DNA from: CAYWBU01 sp942491525
GTDB lineage: Bacteria > Desulfobacterota > Desulfomonilia > UBA1062
DNA length: 64,000 nucleotides
Direction: 5' to 3'
Assembly (NCBI GenBank): GCA_942491525.1
Contig: CALOBW010000056.1
Location: 248,001 to 312,000 of the forward strand
Below, piece after piece: positions 1 through 8,074 of this stretch (position 1 is its first letter; every line of letters starts with the position of its first letter). The position numbers were made by a program, and so were the translations under genes. The notes beneath the pieces are model-generated. The model saw only the letters and a list, made by a program, of their open reading frames with translations. It had not been told where the DNA came from and made no database searches.

Positions 1-123
1 CAGCAGCAGCGGGATGATGTACCACTTGAACTGGGCCGGGTCACGCAGCAGGGTCAGTGCCTGCATTGCGGATTCGCTGATTGTTGTGGGGTCCTTAACC
101 ATGGTTGTCAAATGTTCTGTCAT
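1..123 (-). CDS. N-terminal fragment of an unrecognised, probably membrane, protein
   Basis: The gene runs off the left edge, so only the first 41 codons are visible. The ATG at 121-123 follows a strong GGAGGAG Shine-Dalgarno sequence at 127-133. The fragment starts polar and ends in an aromatic-hydrophobic stretch (WYIIPLLL) that looks like the start of a membrane segment. It lies 29 bases downstream of the TetR gene on the same strand and is probably co-transcribed with it, so it may be the regulator's target. The family cannot be named from this much sequence. Confidence 0.6.
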   Translation of the reverse strand, partial: MTEHLTTMVKDPTTISESAMQALTLLRDPAQFKWYIIPLLL

Positions 124-152
124 TTACTCCTCCTTAATTTTAGCCCTGGGGC

Positions 153-731
153 TTAATTTAAAATGCCATCCAGAATGACCCTGAAGCCGCTGTTGATCAG
201 GCTCTGCATGGATTGATTCTCGGACTTCACATAGGTCTTGATGATGTACATGATGTAGATCGAGAAGAGGAACTCGGCCACGGCGTCCACATCCAGCTCC
301 TTGAAACGGCCGCTCTGAATGCCGCGGCGCAGGATCTGCTTGAGCTCCCCCATGGCGGCATGGTTGATCTCGAAGAAGGGGTCCTCCTTGTGGGAGATGG
401 GGAAGACCGTGGGGTCATTGATCAGGATGGTGCGCAGGTCGGGGTGACTCTCCAGGTATGAATAGCCCTCGATGGTATAGACTTTGAGCTGTTCGGCGGG
501 GTCGTCGACGGCCATGGCCGCGCTGGTGGCCTGATCCATCCACTGGCTGAGGCCGTGGGCGATTGAACTGATGTAGAGCTCATCCTTGTCCTTGACGTAA
601 CGGTAGATTGTGCCCTTGACCACGCCCAGCTCCTGGGCGATGTCATCGACGCGGGTCTTCTTGAAACCGTACTTTGCAAAGATATGGATGGCGGCCTCGT
701 GGATCTGGGCGGGCGTGATCTTCTTTTTCAT
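153..731 (-). CDS. TetR/AcrR family transcriptional regulator
   Basis: A 192-residue protein, the usual size for TetR repressors. Residues 8-53 form the N-terminal DNA-binding domain, with the helix-turn-helix near 27-47 (RVDDIAQELGVVKGTIYRYV) and the DKDELY that typically follows it. The C-terminal ligand domain is divergent, so the inducer cannot be predicted. A promoter and a quasi-palindrome lie directly upstream (741-792), which fits autoregulation. The downstream membrane-protein gene is probably in the same transcript. Confidence 0.9.
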   Translation of the reverse strand: MKKKITPAQIHEAAIHIFAKYGFKKTRVDDIAQELGVVKGTIYRYVKDKDELYISSIAHGLSQWMDQATSAAMAVDDPAEQLKVYTIEGYSYLESHPDLRTILINDPTVFPISHKEDPFFEINHAAMGELKQILRRGIQSGRFKELDVDAVAEFLFSIYIMYIIKTYVKSENQSMQSLINSGFRVILDGILN

Positions 732-740
732 GTGACCTCC

Positions 741-763
741 TGACTAAAAGTGTCATTTGGTCA
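741..763. promoter_or_regulatory. Candidate TetR operator
   Basis: A 23-base quasi-palindrome, TGACTAAA-N7-TTTGGTCA, with one mismatch between the arms. It lies between the -10 box (764-769) and the TetR start codon (731), where a bound repressor would block transcription. The half-site symmetry is seen directly; the binding is inferred. Confidence 0.5.
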
Positions 764-792
764 CATATAAAGTTGACGCAGAAAATTGTCAA
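764..792 (-). promoter_or_regulatory. Sigma-70-type promoter of the TetR gene
   Basis: Reading the minus strand, a perfect -35 TTGACA (787-792) is followed after exactly 17 bases by TATATG (764-769). The operator-like palindrome begins immediately downstream. Confidence 0.65.
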
Positions 793-817
793 GGTTTTTG
801 AGAGGATGCCATGGGGG

Positions 818-1852
818 CTAGTTTCTGCCGGTCAGCGCCCTGATGGCACTCCAGCCATCCCCGGCCTTGATGACGGTCATGAAGGCCATGCAGATGGCGG
901 AGGTCAGGCACCAGGAACAGGTGGCGCCGATCACGAAGGGCTCCAGGAAGGTCAGGAAGGCTGAGGCGAAGAGGCCGAAGAGGCAGAGGCCGAAGGTCAG
1001 GGCCTGGGCCATGAAGTGGACCCGGCCCCGGGTCCGCATGGCGCTGAGTTTGGTCACCAGGATCAGGGCGTAGCCGATCAGGCCCAGCACGGCCGTGGGA
1101 ATGACGCCCATGATCAGGGCATACTTGCTCTGCTGGACAATGTTGCAGTTGCCCACCGGTCCGCAGACCGCCGGCTTCAATGTTATCTCGACGTAGGAGA
1201 GGTAGGCCGCGGTTATCAGTCCCAGGCAGGCAACCAGGATGAAGAGCCAGTCGGGCGCGTTGAACCTGGCCTGCCACTTTTGCGGCGTGATGGTCTTCAG
1301 GATGGTCAGGATCAGCAGCAGCAGCACCAGGGTGGCGATTGAGTTGCCCAGCGGGTCCTGCATGAAGAGCTCGCGGGTGTTCTTCTTGATGCTGACCGGC
1401 GGGGCCAGGGGGTCGAAGCTGTCGATGAAGGGCGCAAGGCCCTCGATCGCTGGCCAGTCCAGGCCGCCGTCGGCGAGACCCGTGTCGATCAGGGCCGGCA
1501 GGCGCTCGAAGAGCTCGCTCTTGCCCAGCAGCAGGGTTTCGCCGATGGCGGCGGCCGGCGCCCCGGCCATCATGTCCGGGAAGTGCTGCTTGACCAGATT
1601 GTTGAAGAGGGGCGTGATGGCCGGATCGTCGATGTTGAGCTCCATGATGGTCAGGTCGCGGCCGTGGATCTCCCTGAGCATGGGCAGCAGCTCCTCCATG
1701 ACGTCGTGGCAGAGCGGGCAGGTCGGCGAGTAGAAGTAGACCAGGCGCACGGCGCTCTCCGGCACCAGGGAGTTGGTGAAGAGGTCGGGCTCATTGTCGG
1801 CCGTCAGGTTGAGCGGTATGATCAGGGCGATCAGCAGAATAAGTTTTTTCAT
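818..1852 (-). CDS. Thioredoxin-like / vitamin K epoxide reductase (VKOR) fusion protein
   Basis: A membrane thiol-oxidoreductase of 344 residues. After a signal-like N-terminus, a thioredoxin-like domain carries CPLC at about residues 45-48. The C-terminal half is a multi-helix VKOR domain with a cysteine pair in a CGPVGNC segment and the quinone-site CSWC near the end. VKOR proteins pass electrons from periplasmic disulfide formation to quinone, and a linked thioredoxin domain is the usual partner. Here that domain is N-terminal, whereas fused ones are often C-terminal. The ATG at 1850-1852 overlaps the mutM stop (ATGA) and follows an AGAGGAAG SD sequence, so translation is probably coupled. 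A start 5 codons upstream is possible but less well supported. Confidence 0.85.
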   Translation of the reverse strand: MKKLILLIALIIPLNLTADNEPDLFTNSLVPESAVRLVYFYSPTCPLCHDVMEELLPMLREIHGRDLTIMELNIDDPAITPLFNNLVKQHFPDMMAGAPAAAIGETLLLGKSELFERLPALIDTGLADGGLDWPAIEGLAPFIDSFDPLAPPVSIKKNTRELFMQDPLGNSIATLVLLLLILTILKTITPQKWQARFNAPDWLFILVACLGLITAAYLSYVEITLKPAVCGPVGNCNIVQQSKYALIMGVIPTAVLGLIGYALILVTKLSAMRTRGRVHFMAQALTFGLCLFGLFASAFLTFLEPFVIGATCSWCLTSAICMAFMTVIKAGDGWSAIRALTGRN

Positions 1853-2682
1853 GGCTTCCTCTGGCACTTGGGGCAGATGTGGCTGCTGCGCTGGGCCACG
1901 ATCAGCCGCTCAATGGTTGCGTGGCACTTGGGGCAGGCCTCGCCGGTGCGGCGGAAGACATTCAGCTCATCCGAGTTGCGCCCCCGGCGGCTGGAGACCG
2001 AGTAGAAGTTGCCCTTGCCGGTGCCCAGCGAGGTGCCCATGTTGCGCAGACCCTTGTGCAGCACGTTGGGGATGGACTGGTGCAGGGCCGCGATCTCGTG
2101 ATCGTTGAGCGTGTTTGCCGCGCGCGTGGGATGCACGCCGGCCTCCCAGAGGGCCTCGTCCACATAGATGTTGCCCAGGCCGGCCAGCACGTTCTGGTCC
2201 AGCAGCAGCGGCTTGATCTGACGCTTGCTCTTGTGGACGATGCCGAGCAGGCGCTCCATGGTGAACTCCTCCTCCAGGGGCTCCGGCCCCAGCTTGCCCA
2301 GGATGGTCTGGGGCGCATCGGTCAGGAAGATGCGGCCGAATTTGCGCGTGTCCTGGAAGCGCAGCTCATGCTCATGGTCGAGGGTCAGGATGACGTGCTC
2401 ATGCTTGTTGCGCTCCTTGTCCTTTGCCTCCCAGTTGAGGCGGCCGGTCATGCGCAGGTGGATCAGCAGGCTCAGGCCGCGGTCCAGCTCGATGACCACA
2501 TATTTGGCGCGCCGCCGGATCTGCTGGATCCTGTGGCTCTGCACGCGCCTGCAGAACTCGTTTGCTGAGATGTCGGCGATGGTGCGCGGCCAGAAGACCG
2601 CCGCATGGGTGATGGTGCGGCCGCTTAAGTTCAGTTTGTTGAGGTCATTAACAACTGTCTGTACTTCGGGTAGTTCGGGCAT
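1849..2682 (-). CDS. mutM: Formamidopyrimidine-DNA glycosylase (Fpg/MutM)
   Basis: Base-excision repair enzyme that removes 8-oxoguanine and formamidopyrimidines and nicks the abasic site. The 277-residue protein begins MPELPEVQT, giving the catalytic Pro2 and Glu3 after Met removal. It ends with the CPKC...CPKC zinc finger that contacts DNA. Length matches the family (about 270). The start codon follows an AGAGAGGA SD sequence that can be paired in a hairpin (2687-2721). The stop overlaps the start of the VKOR fusion gene, linking oxidative DNA repair and redox functions on one transcript. Confidence 0.97.
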   Translation of the reverse strand: MPELPEVQTVVNDLNKLNLSGRTITHAAVFWPRTIADISANEFCRRVQSHRIQQIRRRAKYVVIELDRGLSLLIHLRMTGRLNWEAKDKERNKHEHVILTLDHEHELRFQDTRKFGRIFLTDAPQTILGKLGPEPLEEEFTMERLLGIVHKSKRQIKPLLLDQNVLAGLGNIYVDEALWEAGVHPTRAANTLNDHEIAALHQSIPNVLHKGLRNMGTSLGTGKGNFYSVSSRRGRNSDELNVFRRTGEACPKCHATIERLIVAQRSSHICPKCQRKP

Positions 2683-2686
2683 AGCT

Positions 2687-2721
2687 TCCTCTCTGCATCC
2701 TAATATAGGTCGAAGAGAGGA
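2687..2721 (-). promoter_or_regulatory. Hairpin sequestering the mutM ribosome-binding site
   Basis: Perfect 8-base arms TCCTCTCT (2687-2694) and AGAGAGGA (2714-2721) flank an inner CCTA/TAGG pair. In the minus-strand transcript the 3' arm, AGAGAGGA, is the mutM SD sequence, 4 bases before the ATG. The RNA could therefore hide the ribosome-binding site. It could also act as a weak processing or termination structure after the upstream DUF4442 gene. Confidence 0.45.
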
Positions 2722-2736
2722 TTAACTCAAGTTGTG

Positions 2737-3237
2737 CTAGAGGGCCTGGGTATTTTTTCTGCGGATGTAGAGCTCCTTGCTGACCCTGGCCACCAGCTGG
2801 CCCTCCTCGTCCACGACGTCCACGCTGTAGCTGGGCAGGTACTTCTGACCGTCAGCGGTGTTGGCGAGGATCTCATCGACCTGCTGCTGGCTGAAATGGA
2901 AGTCGGCGGTCATGGTGCCGCGGCCCGGGGCGATGAACTCGATGTGGCTGGACTTGTCCCAGACGATGTAGTCGCGGCCCAGATTGTTCATGATCATCAG
3001 CATGTAGAAGGGGTCGGTCATGGCGTAGAGGCTGCCGCCGAAGTGGGTGCCCACATAGTTGCGGTTGTACCAGCGCATGTGGAGTTTGACCTGCACGTGG
3101 CGGTAGTCGGCTGCGATCCTCTTGACCCTTATGCCGGCCCCCAGCAGCGGCATGTAGCTGTTCATGGCGAACCTGATGAAGCGGGCGTCATTCCAGCGCG
3201 GGTCGCTGGCGGATCTTTTGGGTCTGAATGTTGGCAC
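2737..3237 (-). CDS. DUF4442 hotdog-fold protein, probable thioesterase-like
   Basis: A 166-residue protein matching the DUF4442 family of hotdog-fold proteins. The recognisable core is GTHFGGSLYAMTDPFYMLM, followed by an IVWDK segment. DUF4442 is related to acyl-CoA thioesterases such as PaaI, but few members have tested activity, so the substrate is unknown. The start is a GTG at 3235-3237, 8 bases after GGGAGG. It is transcribed divergently from a TetR gene and so is a likely target of that regulator. Confidence 0.8.
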   Translation of the reverse strand: MPTFRPKRSASDPRWNDARFIRFAMNSYMPLLGAGIRVKRIAADYRHVQVKLHMRWYNRNYVGTHFGGSLYAMTDPFYMLMIMNNLGRDYIVWDKSSHIEFIAPGRGTMTADFHFSQQQVDEILANTADGQKYLPSYSVDVVDEEGQLVARVSKELYIRRKNTQAL

Positions 3238-3261
3238 GGTCTACACCTCCCATAACAAATA

Positions 3262-3283
3262 ACAGTCAATATGTAATCGCTGT
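3262..3283. promoter_or_regulatory. Weak candidate operator between DUF4442 and TetR genes
   Basis: In the divergent intergenic region, ACAGTCA (3262-3268) and TCGCTGT (3277-3283) form imperfect inverted half-sites (5 of 7 positions symmetric). Their position suits a site controlling both genes. The symmetry is modest and could be chance. Confidence 0.25.
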
Positions 3284-3361
3284 AAACATAATTAAATCAG
3301 CGGTGCTGGCGCTGTCAACATTAAGCTTGCCATGAGTTCTGCTCAACTGTATTCAGTAGTT

Positions 3362-3910
3362 ATGGCAAGTTATCATCATGGTAACCTTAAAGAGGCTATG
3401 ATTCTGGCCGGGGCTGAGATCATCTCCCGGGAGGGACTGCACAAGCTCTCGGTGCGCTATGCGGCCCGCAAAATCGGGGTCAGCCATGCCGCGCCCTACC
3501 GCCACTTCAAGAACCGCGACGAGCTCCTGGTGGCCATCGTCGCCAGCGGTTTCGACATCCTGAGCGAGAGTATTCAGAGCGCCCTGGTGGAGGAGAGCTC
3601 TCTTGGCAGCGCCGCTTCTGCCTATCTGGAGTTCGCCTCTCAGAACCCGGCCTTCTATCAGGTCATGTTCGGCGGCCACATTAAGGATAAGAGCGGCCAT
3701 GCCGACTTCTCCCACTCCTACAACCGCCTCTTCCTGCGCTTCGCGGCCCTGGTGGCCGAGGTGAGGCCCGCGATGGCGCGCGGTGAGATCCAGCTGACGG
3801 TCATGGCCATCTGGTCCCTGCTGCACGGCTTCGCCTCCATGCAGATCGACAACGGCCGCTCGCTCGACAGACCGGCCATCATCCGCAAGCTGGAGAGGCT
3901 GCTGGACTGA
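3362..3910 (+). CDS. TetR family regulator with WHG-type C-terminal domain
   Basis: A 182-residue regulator. The MASYHHGNLKEAM N-terminus and the HTH ending VSHAAPYRHFKNRDELL (about residues 40-56) are characteristic of TetR proteins with a WHG C-terminal domain, and NPAFYQVMFG fits that domain. I chose the ATG at 3362 because the family begins at MASYHHG; an in-frame ATG at 3332 would add ten unconserved residues. Neither start has a clear SD. It is divergent from the DUF4442 hotdog gene, suggesting local control of acyl-CoA-related metabolism. It converges on the AAA ATPase gene with a 3-base gap. Confidence 0.85.
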   Translation: MASYHHGNLKEAMILAGAEIISREGLHKLSVRYAARKIGVSHAAPYRHFKNRDELLVAIVASGFDILSESIQSALVEESSLGSAASAYLEFASQNPAFYQVMFGGHIKDKSGHADFSHSYNRLFLRFAALVAEVRPAMARGEIQLTVMAIWSLLHGFASMQIDNGRSLDRPAIIRKLERLLD

Positions 3911-3913
3911 CGC

Positions 3914-5383
3914 TTACTTGGCGCTGACCGCCCGGTTCTGGCACCAGCTGCGCAAATGGCGGATATCTTCGACGCGGGTCACGGCGAGCGGGGTGGTCTG
4001 ACGGCACTCCTCAATCAGCATCGCGGTTGTGATCTCACGCCCCTCGCTGAAGGCGCTGTAGAGGGCCGCGACGATCACCTGCTCGATCTCGGCGCCCGAG
4101 AACTCCTGGCTGGCCGCGGCCAGCTGCTCCAGATCGAACTCCTGGGGATTGCGCTTGCGCTTGCGCAGGTGGATCGCAAAGATCTTGGCGCGGTCCTCCA
4201 TTGATGGCAGATCCACGAAGAAGATTTCGTCGAAGCGGCCCTTGCGCAGCAGCTCGGGCGGCAGCTTGGAGACGTCGTTGGAGGTGGCCACCACGAAGAT
4301 GTCGCCCTTTCTCTCCTGCATCCAGGAGAGGAAGGTGCCCAGCACGCGCTGGGAGACGCCGCCGTCCTCACTGCCGCCGGCGGCGAAGGCCTTCTCGATC
4401 TCGTCAAGCCAGAGGATCACCGGCGCGAGGTGCTCGGCGGCCTGCATGGCACGCTTGAAGTTCTTCTCGCTCTCGCCAATGTACTTGTTGTAGAGGCCGG
4501 AGGGGTCCATCTTTAAGAGCGGCAGGCCCCACTGCATGGCCACGGCCTTGGCGCAGAGGCTTTTACCCGCGCCGGGCACGCCCAGCAGCAGGATGCCCTT
4601 GGGGAACTCCAGGCCGAACTGCTCGGCCGCCTCCGGTTTGAGGATGATGTTCTGGCGCTTGCTGAGCCAGCCTTTAAGGTTTTCCAGGCCGGCGATCTCG
4701 GCGGTGTTCTGCTCCAGCGGGAAGTACTCCAGCAGCCCCTCGCGCTCCACCACCTTGCGCTTGGCGTCCACCACGGCCTGGATGTCTTTGGCATCCAGGG
4801 TGCCGTCCTCAACCATGGCCTTGGTGAGGATCTTTTCGGCTTCCAGCAGACTGAGGCCCTTGAGGTTGCCCAGCAGCCGCTGCATGTCATCTTTGTTGAT
4901 CGCGACGCTTAGGGGCATCTCCCTGCTCAGGTCGCGGTAGATGTTCATCAGCAGGTCGTGATAGTCGTTCTTGGCGGGCGGCGGCGGAACTACTATGGCG
5001 CAGTGGTGCCTGAGCTCCTCCGGCAGGTCGATTTTTGATCCGCTGATGATGATGGCGCCGCGGCTGCGGCAGAGCTTCTGGCCGGCCTCGATCAGGCGCT
5101 CGCTCAGCTCGTTCAGGTCGAGGCCCTTGAAGTGGTAGATGGCCTCCATGTCGGCTGCGCGGATATGCTCGAGGGCCAGGCCGGCGTCCTCGGTGCCGTA
5201 GACGCTCTTCTCATAGCCCTCGCGCTGCAGCCCCTGGCTGGCTTTCCAGCTGAAGTAGGGAATCATCATATCTTCGGCCAGATACTTGAGCAGGCTCTCG
5301 GCGGCCTGGCTCTCAACGGCGATCAGGCCGTAGCGGGAGCGGATCAGCAGTTTGATCTCTTCAATAATATCGCTGGACGGCAT
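3914..5383 (-). CDS. Ycf46-like AAA+ ATPase
   Basis: A 489-residue ATPase. Residues 1-240 form a variable N-terminal region. The AAA+ module follows, with Walker A GVPGAGKS (268-275), Walker B VILWLDEIEK (322-331), sensor-1 VVATSND (364-370) and an arginine-finger-like LLRKGRFDE. Overall order and length match the Ycf46-type AAA family of algal plastids and many bacteria. In cyanobacteria Ycf46 is linked to inorganic-carbon responses; elsewhere its role is unknown. It is the last gene of the minus-strand run, 62 bases after the CBS gene. Confidence 0.85.
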   Translation of the reverse strand: MPSSDIIEEIKLLIRSRYGLIAVESQAAESLLKYLAEDMMIPYFSWKASQGLQREGYEKSVYGTEDAGLALEHIRAADMEAIYHFKGLDLNELSERLIEAGQKLCRSRGAIIISGSKIDLPEELRHHCAIVVPPPPAKNDYHDLLMNIYRDLSREMPLSVAINKDDMQRLLGNLKGLSLLEAEKILTKAMVEDGTLDAKDIQAVVDAKRKVVEREGLLEYFPLEQNTAEIAGLENLKGWLSKRQNIILKPEAAEQFGLEFPKGILLLGVPGAGKSLCAKAVAMQWGLPLLKMDPSGLYNKYIGESEKNFKRAMQAAEHLAPVILWLDEIEKAFAAGGSEDGGVSQRVLGTFLSWMQERKGDIFVVATSNDVSKLPPELLRKGRFDEIFFVDLPSMEDRAKIFAIHLRKRKRNPQEFDLEQLAAASQEFSGAEIEQVIVAALYSAFSEGREITTAMLIEECRQTTPLAVTRVEDIRHLRSWCQNRAVSAK

Positions 5384-5445
5384 CGGCTCTCCTGCATGTT
5401 TGATTGCAAGAGCTTATCAAAAGGCGGCGGCTTTTCCAAGCGGCA

Positions 5446-5916
5446 TCAAGGTGCCGGGCAGACATAGTCGCTGCCCATGATCCCGATGTAGTGGTCGAGC
5501 AGGTCGACCATGGTCAGGTCGGCGATGATCCGGCCCTCATGGTCGATGACCGGGATCTCCTTGATGTTGTGCTTCATCATCTGACGCAAAAGATCCTCGA
5601 TGTCATCGTGGGCCCTGGCCGTGACCGGACAGCTGCGCAGGAAGTCTTCAGCTGTCTCTGAGGTCGCCATGCTGATCAGGTGGTGGGTGTGATGTTCGTG
5701 GTAGTGGTGGAAGACGTGCCGCAGCAGGGCGCCCAGCGAGATGACCCCCAGCAGATGGTCTGAGCTGTCGACCACATAGATGATGCGGCTGTGGGGCTGG
5801 TTGACGAACTGCTGGATCAGGCGGCAGACATCGGCCTGGGGGCTGACCGTGGGTATGGGGCGCTCCCGGATCCTGTCCAGCAGCTCATCAATGTGACCGA
5901 GACAGTGTTTTTTCAT
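5446..5916 (-). CDS. Tandem CBS-domain protein
   Basis: A 156-residue protein made almost entirely of two CBS domains (about 14-80 and 92-150), which together form an adenine-nucleotide-binding module. A histidine-rich stretch (HVFHHYHEHHTHH) links them. Its ATG overlaps the stop of the antiporter gene (ATGA at 5913-5916), so the pair is probably translationally coupled. The likely role is a separate nucleotide-sensing subunit for the antiporter. The histidine cluster could bind a metal. Confidence 0.85.
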   Translation of the reverse strand: MKKHCLGHIDELLDRIRERPIPTVSPQADVCRLIQQFVNQPHSRIIYVVDSSDHLLGVISLGALLRHVFHHYHEHHTHHLISMATSETAEDFLRSCPVTARAHDDIEDLLRQMMKHNIKEIPVIDHEGRIIADLTMVDLLDHYIGIMGSDYVCPAP

Positions 5917-7115
5917 GGCGTCTCCCCGGGGACCTCGCCGGCTCTCCTGAGGACATGGCGGGTCAGCAGCGGTCCGATAATTTCAAAAAAGATGCTGGAG
6001 GCGGTAATGGTCGCCAGCAGCACTTGTCCGATCTTGGCGGCTTCGGGCAGACCCAGCTGGCTGAACTGGGTGTTGACGATCAGGGCAAAGCCGATGGCCA
6101 CACCGGCCTGGGCCAGGATGCCCGGACCGATCAGGCGCCGGATGGTCTTGTCGATGGAGCCGGCGAAGCCGCCCAGGTAGGCCCCCGCAATCTTGCCGAA
6201 GCTGCGTGCCAGGATATAGGTCAGCCCCAGACTGCCGAGGGCCGGCAGCGAATTCAGCCTGAGGTGGGCGCCGGCCAGGGTGAAGAAGAGGATGTAGATC
6301 AGGGGCAGGATCTGGCCCAGCGGGGTTCTGATCTGGCGCGCCACGGTCTCCTGATTGGCCAGCATGAAGCCCACCAGCATGTTGACCAGGATAAATGACA
6401 GTTCGAGCTGGCCGGCGAGGCCGGTCGCCAGCAGGATGGTTCCTATCAGCAGGATCAGGATGTCGCCGGGATGCTTGAGGTGGCGCACGATGAAGATCAG
6501 CAGGTAACCGATCAGGGCGCCGACCAGGACGCTCAGTGTGATCTCGATCAGCGAGTGGCCGAGGGCCGGCAGGATGTCGCCGCTGTTGCCCAGCATGATG
6601 CTGCGGGCCCAGGCCAGGGCCAGGCCGAAGATGATGATGGCCAGGCCGTCGTCGAAGCCCACAACGGCATAGATCGCCTTGGTCAGGTTGCCGTGGGCCC
6701 GCAGCTCCTGGATCACGGCCACCGTGCCGGCCGGGGCCGTGGCCGGCGCCATGGCCCCGAAGAGGATTGCCATGGGCAGGTTGCGGCTCAGGAGGTAGAT
6801 GGCGGCGCTGACGCTCAGAAAGGCCAGCAGGGAGGAGCCCAGAATGATGGCGATGATGCCGGAACCGATCTTCTTGAGGGCGCCCAGGTTGAGCTCGGAC
6901 CCGATGGAGAAGGCCACGAAACCCAGGCCGACCCGCGAGATGAAGCTGAAGCTGTCGAGCAGCTCCTGGCTGATGATGCCGCTCAGTGATGGCCCCAGCA
7001 GGATGCCCAGCAGCATGTAGCCGATCAGCGCCGGCAGGTTGACGCGTCTGGCCAGATGACCGCTGTAGTAGCCGATCAGGATGGTAAGGCCGAGGGTTGT
7101 CAGGGCCGAGAACAT
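5913..7115 (-). CDS. Cation:proton antiporter (CPA2/Kef-type)
   Basis: An integral membrane protein of 400 residues with about 12 hydrophobic helices. It resembles the Na+/H+ or K+/H+ exchanger domain of the CPA2 (KefB-like) family. Typical segments are the N-terminal GYYSGHLARRVNLPALIGYMLLG and the mid-protein VVGFDDGLAI helix, which has two adjacent acidic residues at the ion-binding position. It has no C-terminal TrkA-N domain. The separately encoded CBS protein that overlaps its stop may provide regulation. The transported ion cannot be read from sequence. Confidence 0.85.
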   Translation of the reverse strand: MFSALTTLGLTILIGYYSGHLARRVNLPALIGYMLLGILLGPSLSGIISQELLDSFSFISRVGLGFVAFSIGSELNLGALKKIGSGIIAIILGSSLLAFLSVSAAIYLLSRNLPMAILFGAMAPATAPAGTVAVIQELRAHGNLTKAIYAVVGFDDGLAIIIFGLALAWARSIMLGNSGDILPALGHSLIEITLSVLVGALIGYLLIFIVRHLKHPGDILILLIGTILLATGLAGQLELSFILVNMLVGFMLANQETVARQIRTPLGQILPLIYILFFTLAGAHLRLNSLPALGSLGLTYILARSFGKIAGAYLGGFAGSIDKTIRRLIGPGILAQAGVAIGFALIVNTQFSQLGLPEAAKIGQVLLATITASSIFFEIIGPLLTRHVLRRAGEVPGETP

Positions 7116-7141
7116 TTGACCTCCTGGGTCAAATAGATAAG

Positions 7142-8074
7142 TCAGGCCTGATCAAGGTCAAGCTGCCGAGATTTTTGCAGCAGGCGTTTGCGGCGGCCAG
7201 AAGCGAAGAGTCGCCGCGCCCTTGTGCCGGCCCGCAGCTCGGCCAGCATATCCTCAAAGCTGTGTTGCTGGTAGTTGAGCAGTTGCTGGCTCATATCAGT
7301 GTCGTACCAGTCGTGGCAGTCATCCGCGTTGCTGAAGGCCTCCGCCGGCAGCTGATCTATGCCGATGGCCTGCAGCAGGCGGCTGATGTAGTCGCCGTAG
7401 ATCAGCTGGCAGCTCTCGCCGCCGCCGATCAGCAGGGGCTGGTCGTGGTCGCACTCGAGGGCGTTGCAGATGGCCAGGGACGCGTCATGCGGGTGCAGCA
7501 CTTCGATGCGGTTGTGCAGGCCGCTGTTAAAGATTTCGGCCCCAGGCTTGAAGTTCTGCAGATTGGGCACATGCGCCAGGCGCAGGATCAGGCTTTTGAT
7601 GCGCGAGTCGCGCAGCATCTTTTCGCAGATCAGGCGGCTCTCGGTGTAGCTGTTGGTGGAGAGGATCGGGTCGGCGGTTGAGCGCGGCGGCTCAAGCGCC
7701 TGGGTGTGGCCGAAGAGCTCGCAGGTGGAGCCCAGGATGAAGCGCGGCGGCTCCTCCTGGATGATGGCCTGATCGAGCAGCATGGCGCTGCCGTCGATGT
7801 TGATGCTCTGCACCTCGCGCGGGTCGAGCTCGCTGAACTTGTTGATCCCGGCCAGGTGGATGATGGCCTGCTGGCCGGTGATGGCGTCCCTGACCCGGTT
7901 CTTGTTGCGGATGTCGCCCCAGATCAGTTCGATGCTGCTGGCAAAGGGTTTGGCCGCTCTGCGGTTGAGCCGGGTGTCGAGGGCCAGGCAGGTGACGGTG
8001 TGGCCGCGGGTCTGGAGCTCGTTCAGGCAGTAGCGCCCGATGTTGCCCAGCCCCCCGGTCACCAGGATGTTCAT
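7142..8074 (-). CDS. NAD-dependent epimerase/dehydratase (extended SDR)
   Basis: A 310-residue extended short-chain dehydrogenase. The Rossmann NAD site is GGLGNIG (7-13) and AIIHLAGINKF follows in the expected place. The catalytic YxxxK is instead YTESR: Tyr is kept but the usual Lys is Arg (codon CGC). This could reduce or alter activity. The family includes NDP-sugar epimerases and reductases, and the substrate is not evident. The start shares one base with the stop of the HD-GYP gene (TGATG). The antiporter gene follows after 26 bases. Confidence 0.8.
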   Translation of the reverse strand: MNILVTGGLGNIGRYCLNELQTRGHTVTCLALDTRLNRRAAKPFASSIELIWGDIRNKNRVRDAITGQQAIIHLAGINKFSELDPREVQSINIDGSAMLLDQAIIQEEPPRFILGSTCELFGHTQALEPPRSTADPILSTNSYTESRLICEKMLRDSRIKSLILRLAHVPNLQNFKPGAEIFNSGLHNRIEVLHPHDASLAICNALECDHDQPLLIGGGESCQLIYGDYISRLLQAIGIDQLPAEAFSNADDCHDWYDTDMSQQLLNYQQHSFEDMLAELRAGTRARRLFASGRRKRLLQKSRQLDLDQA

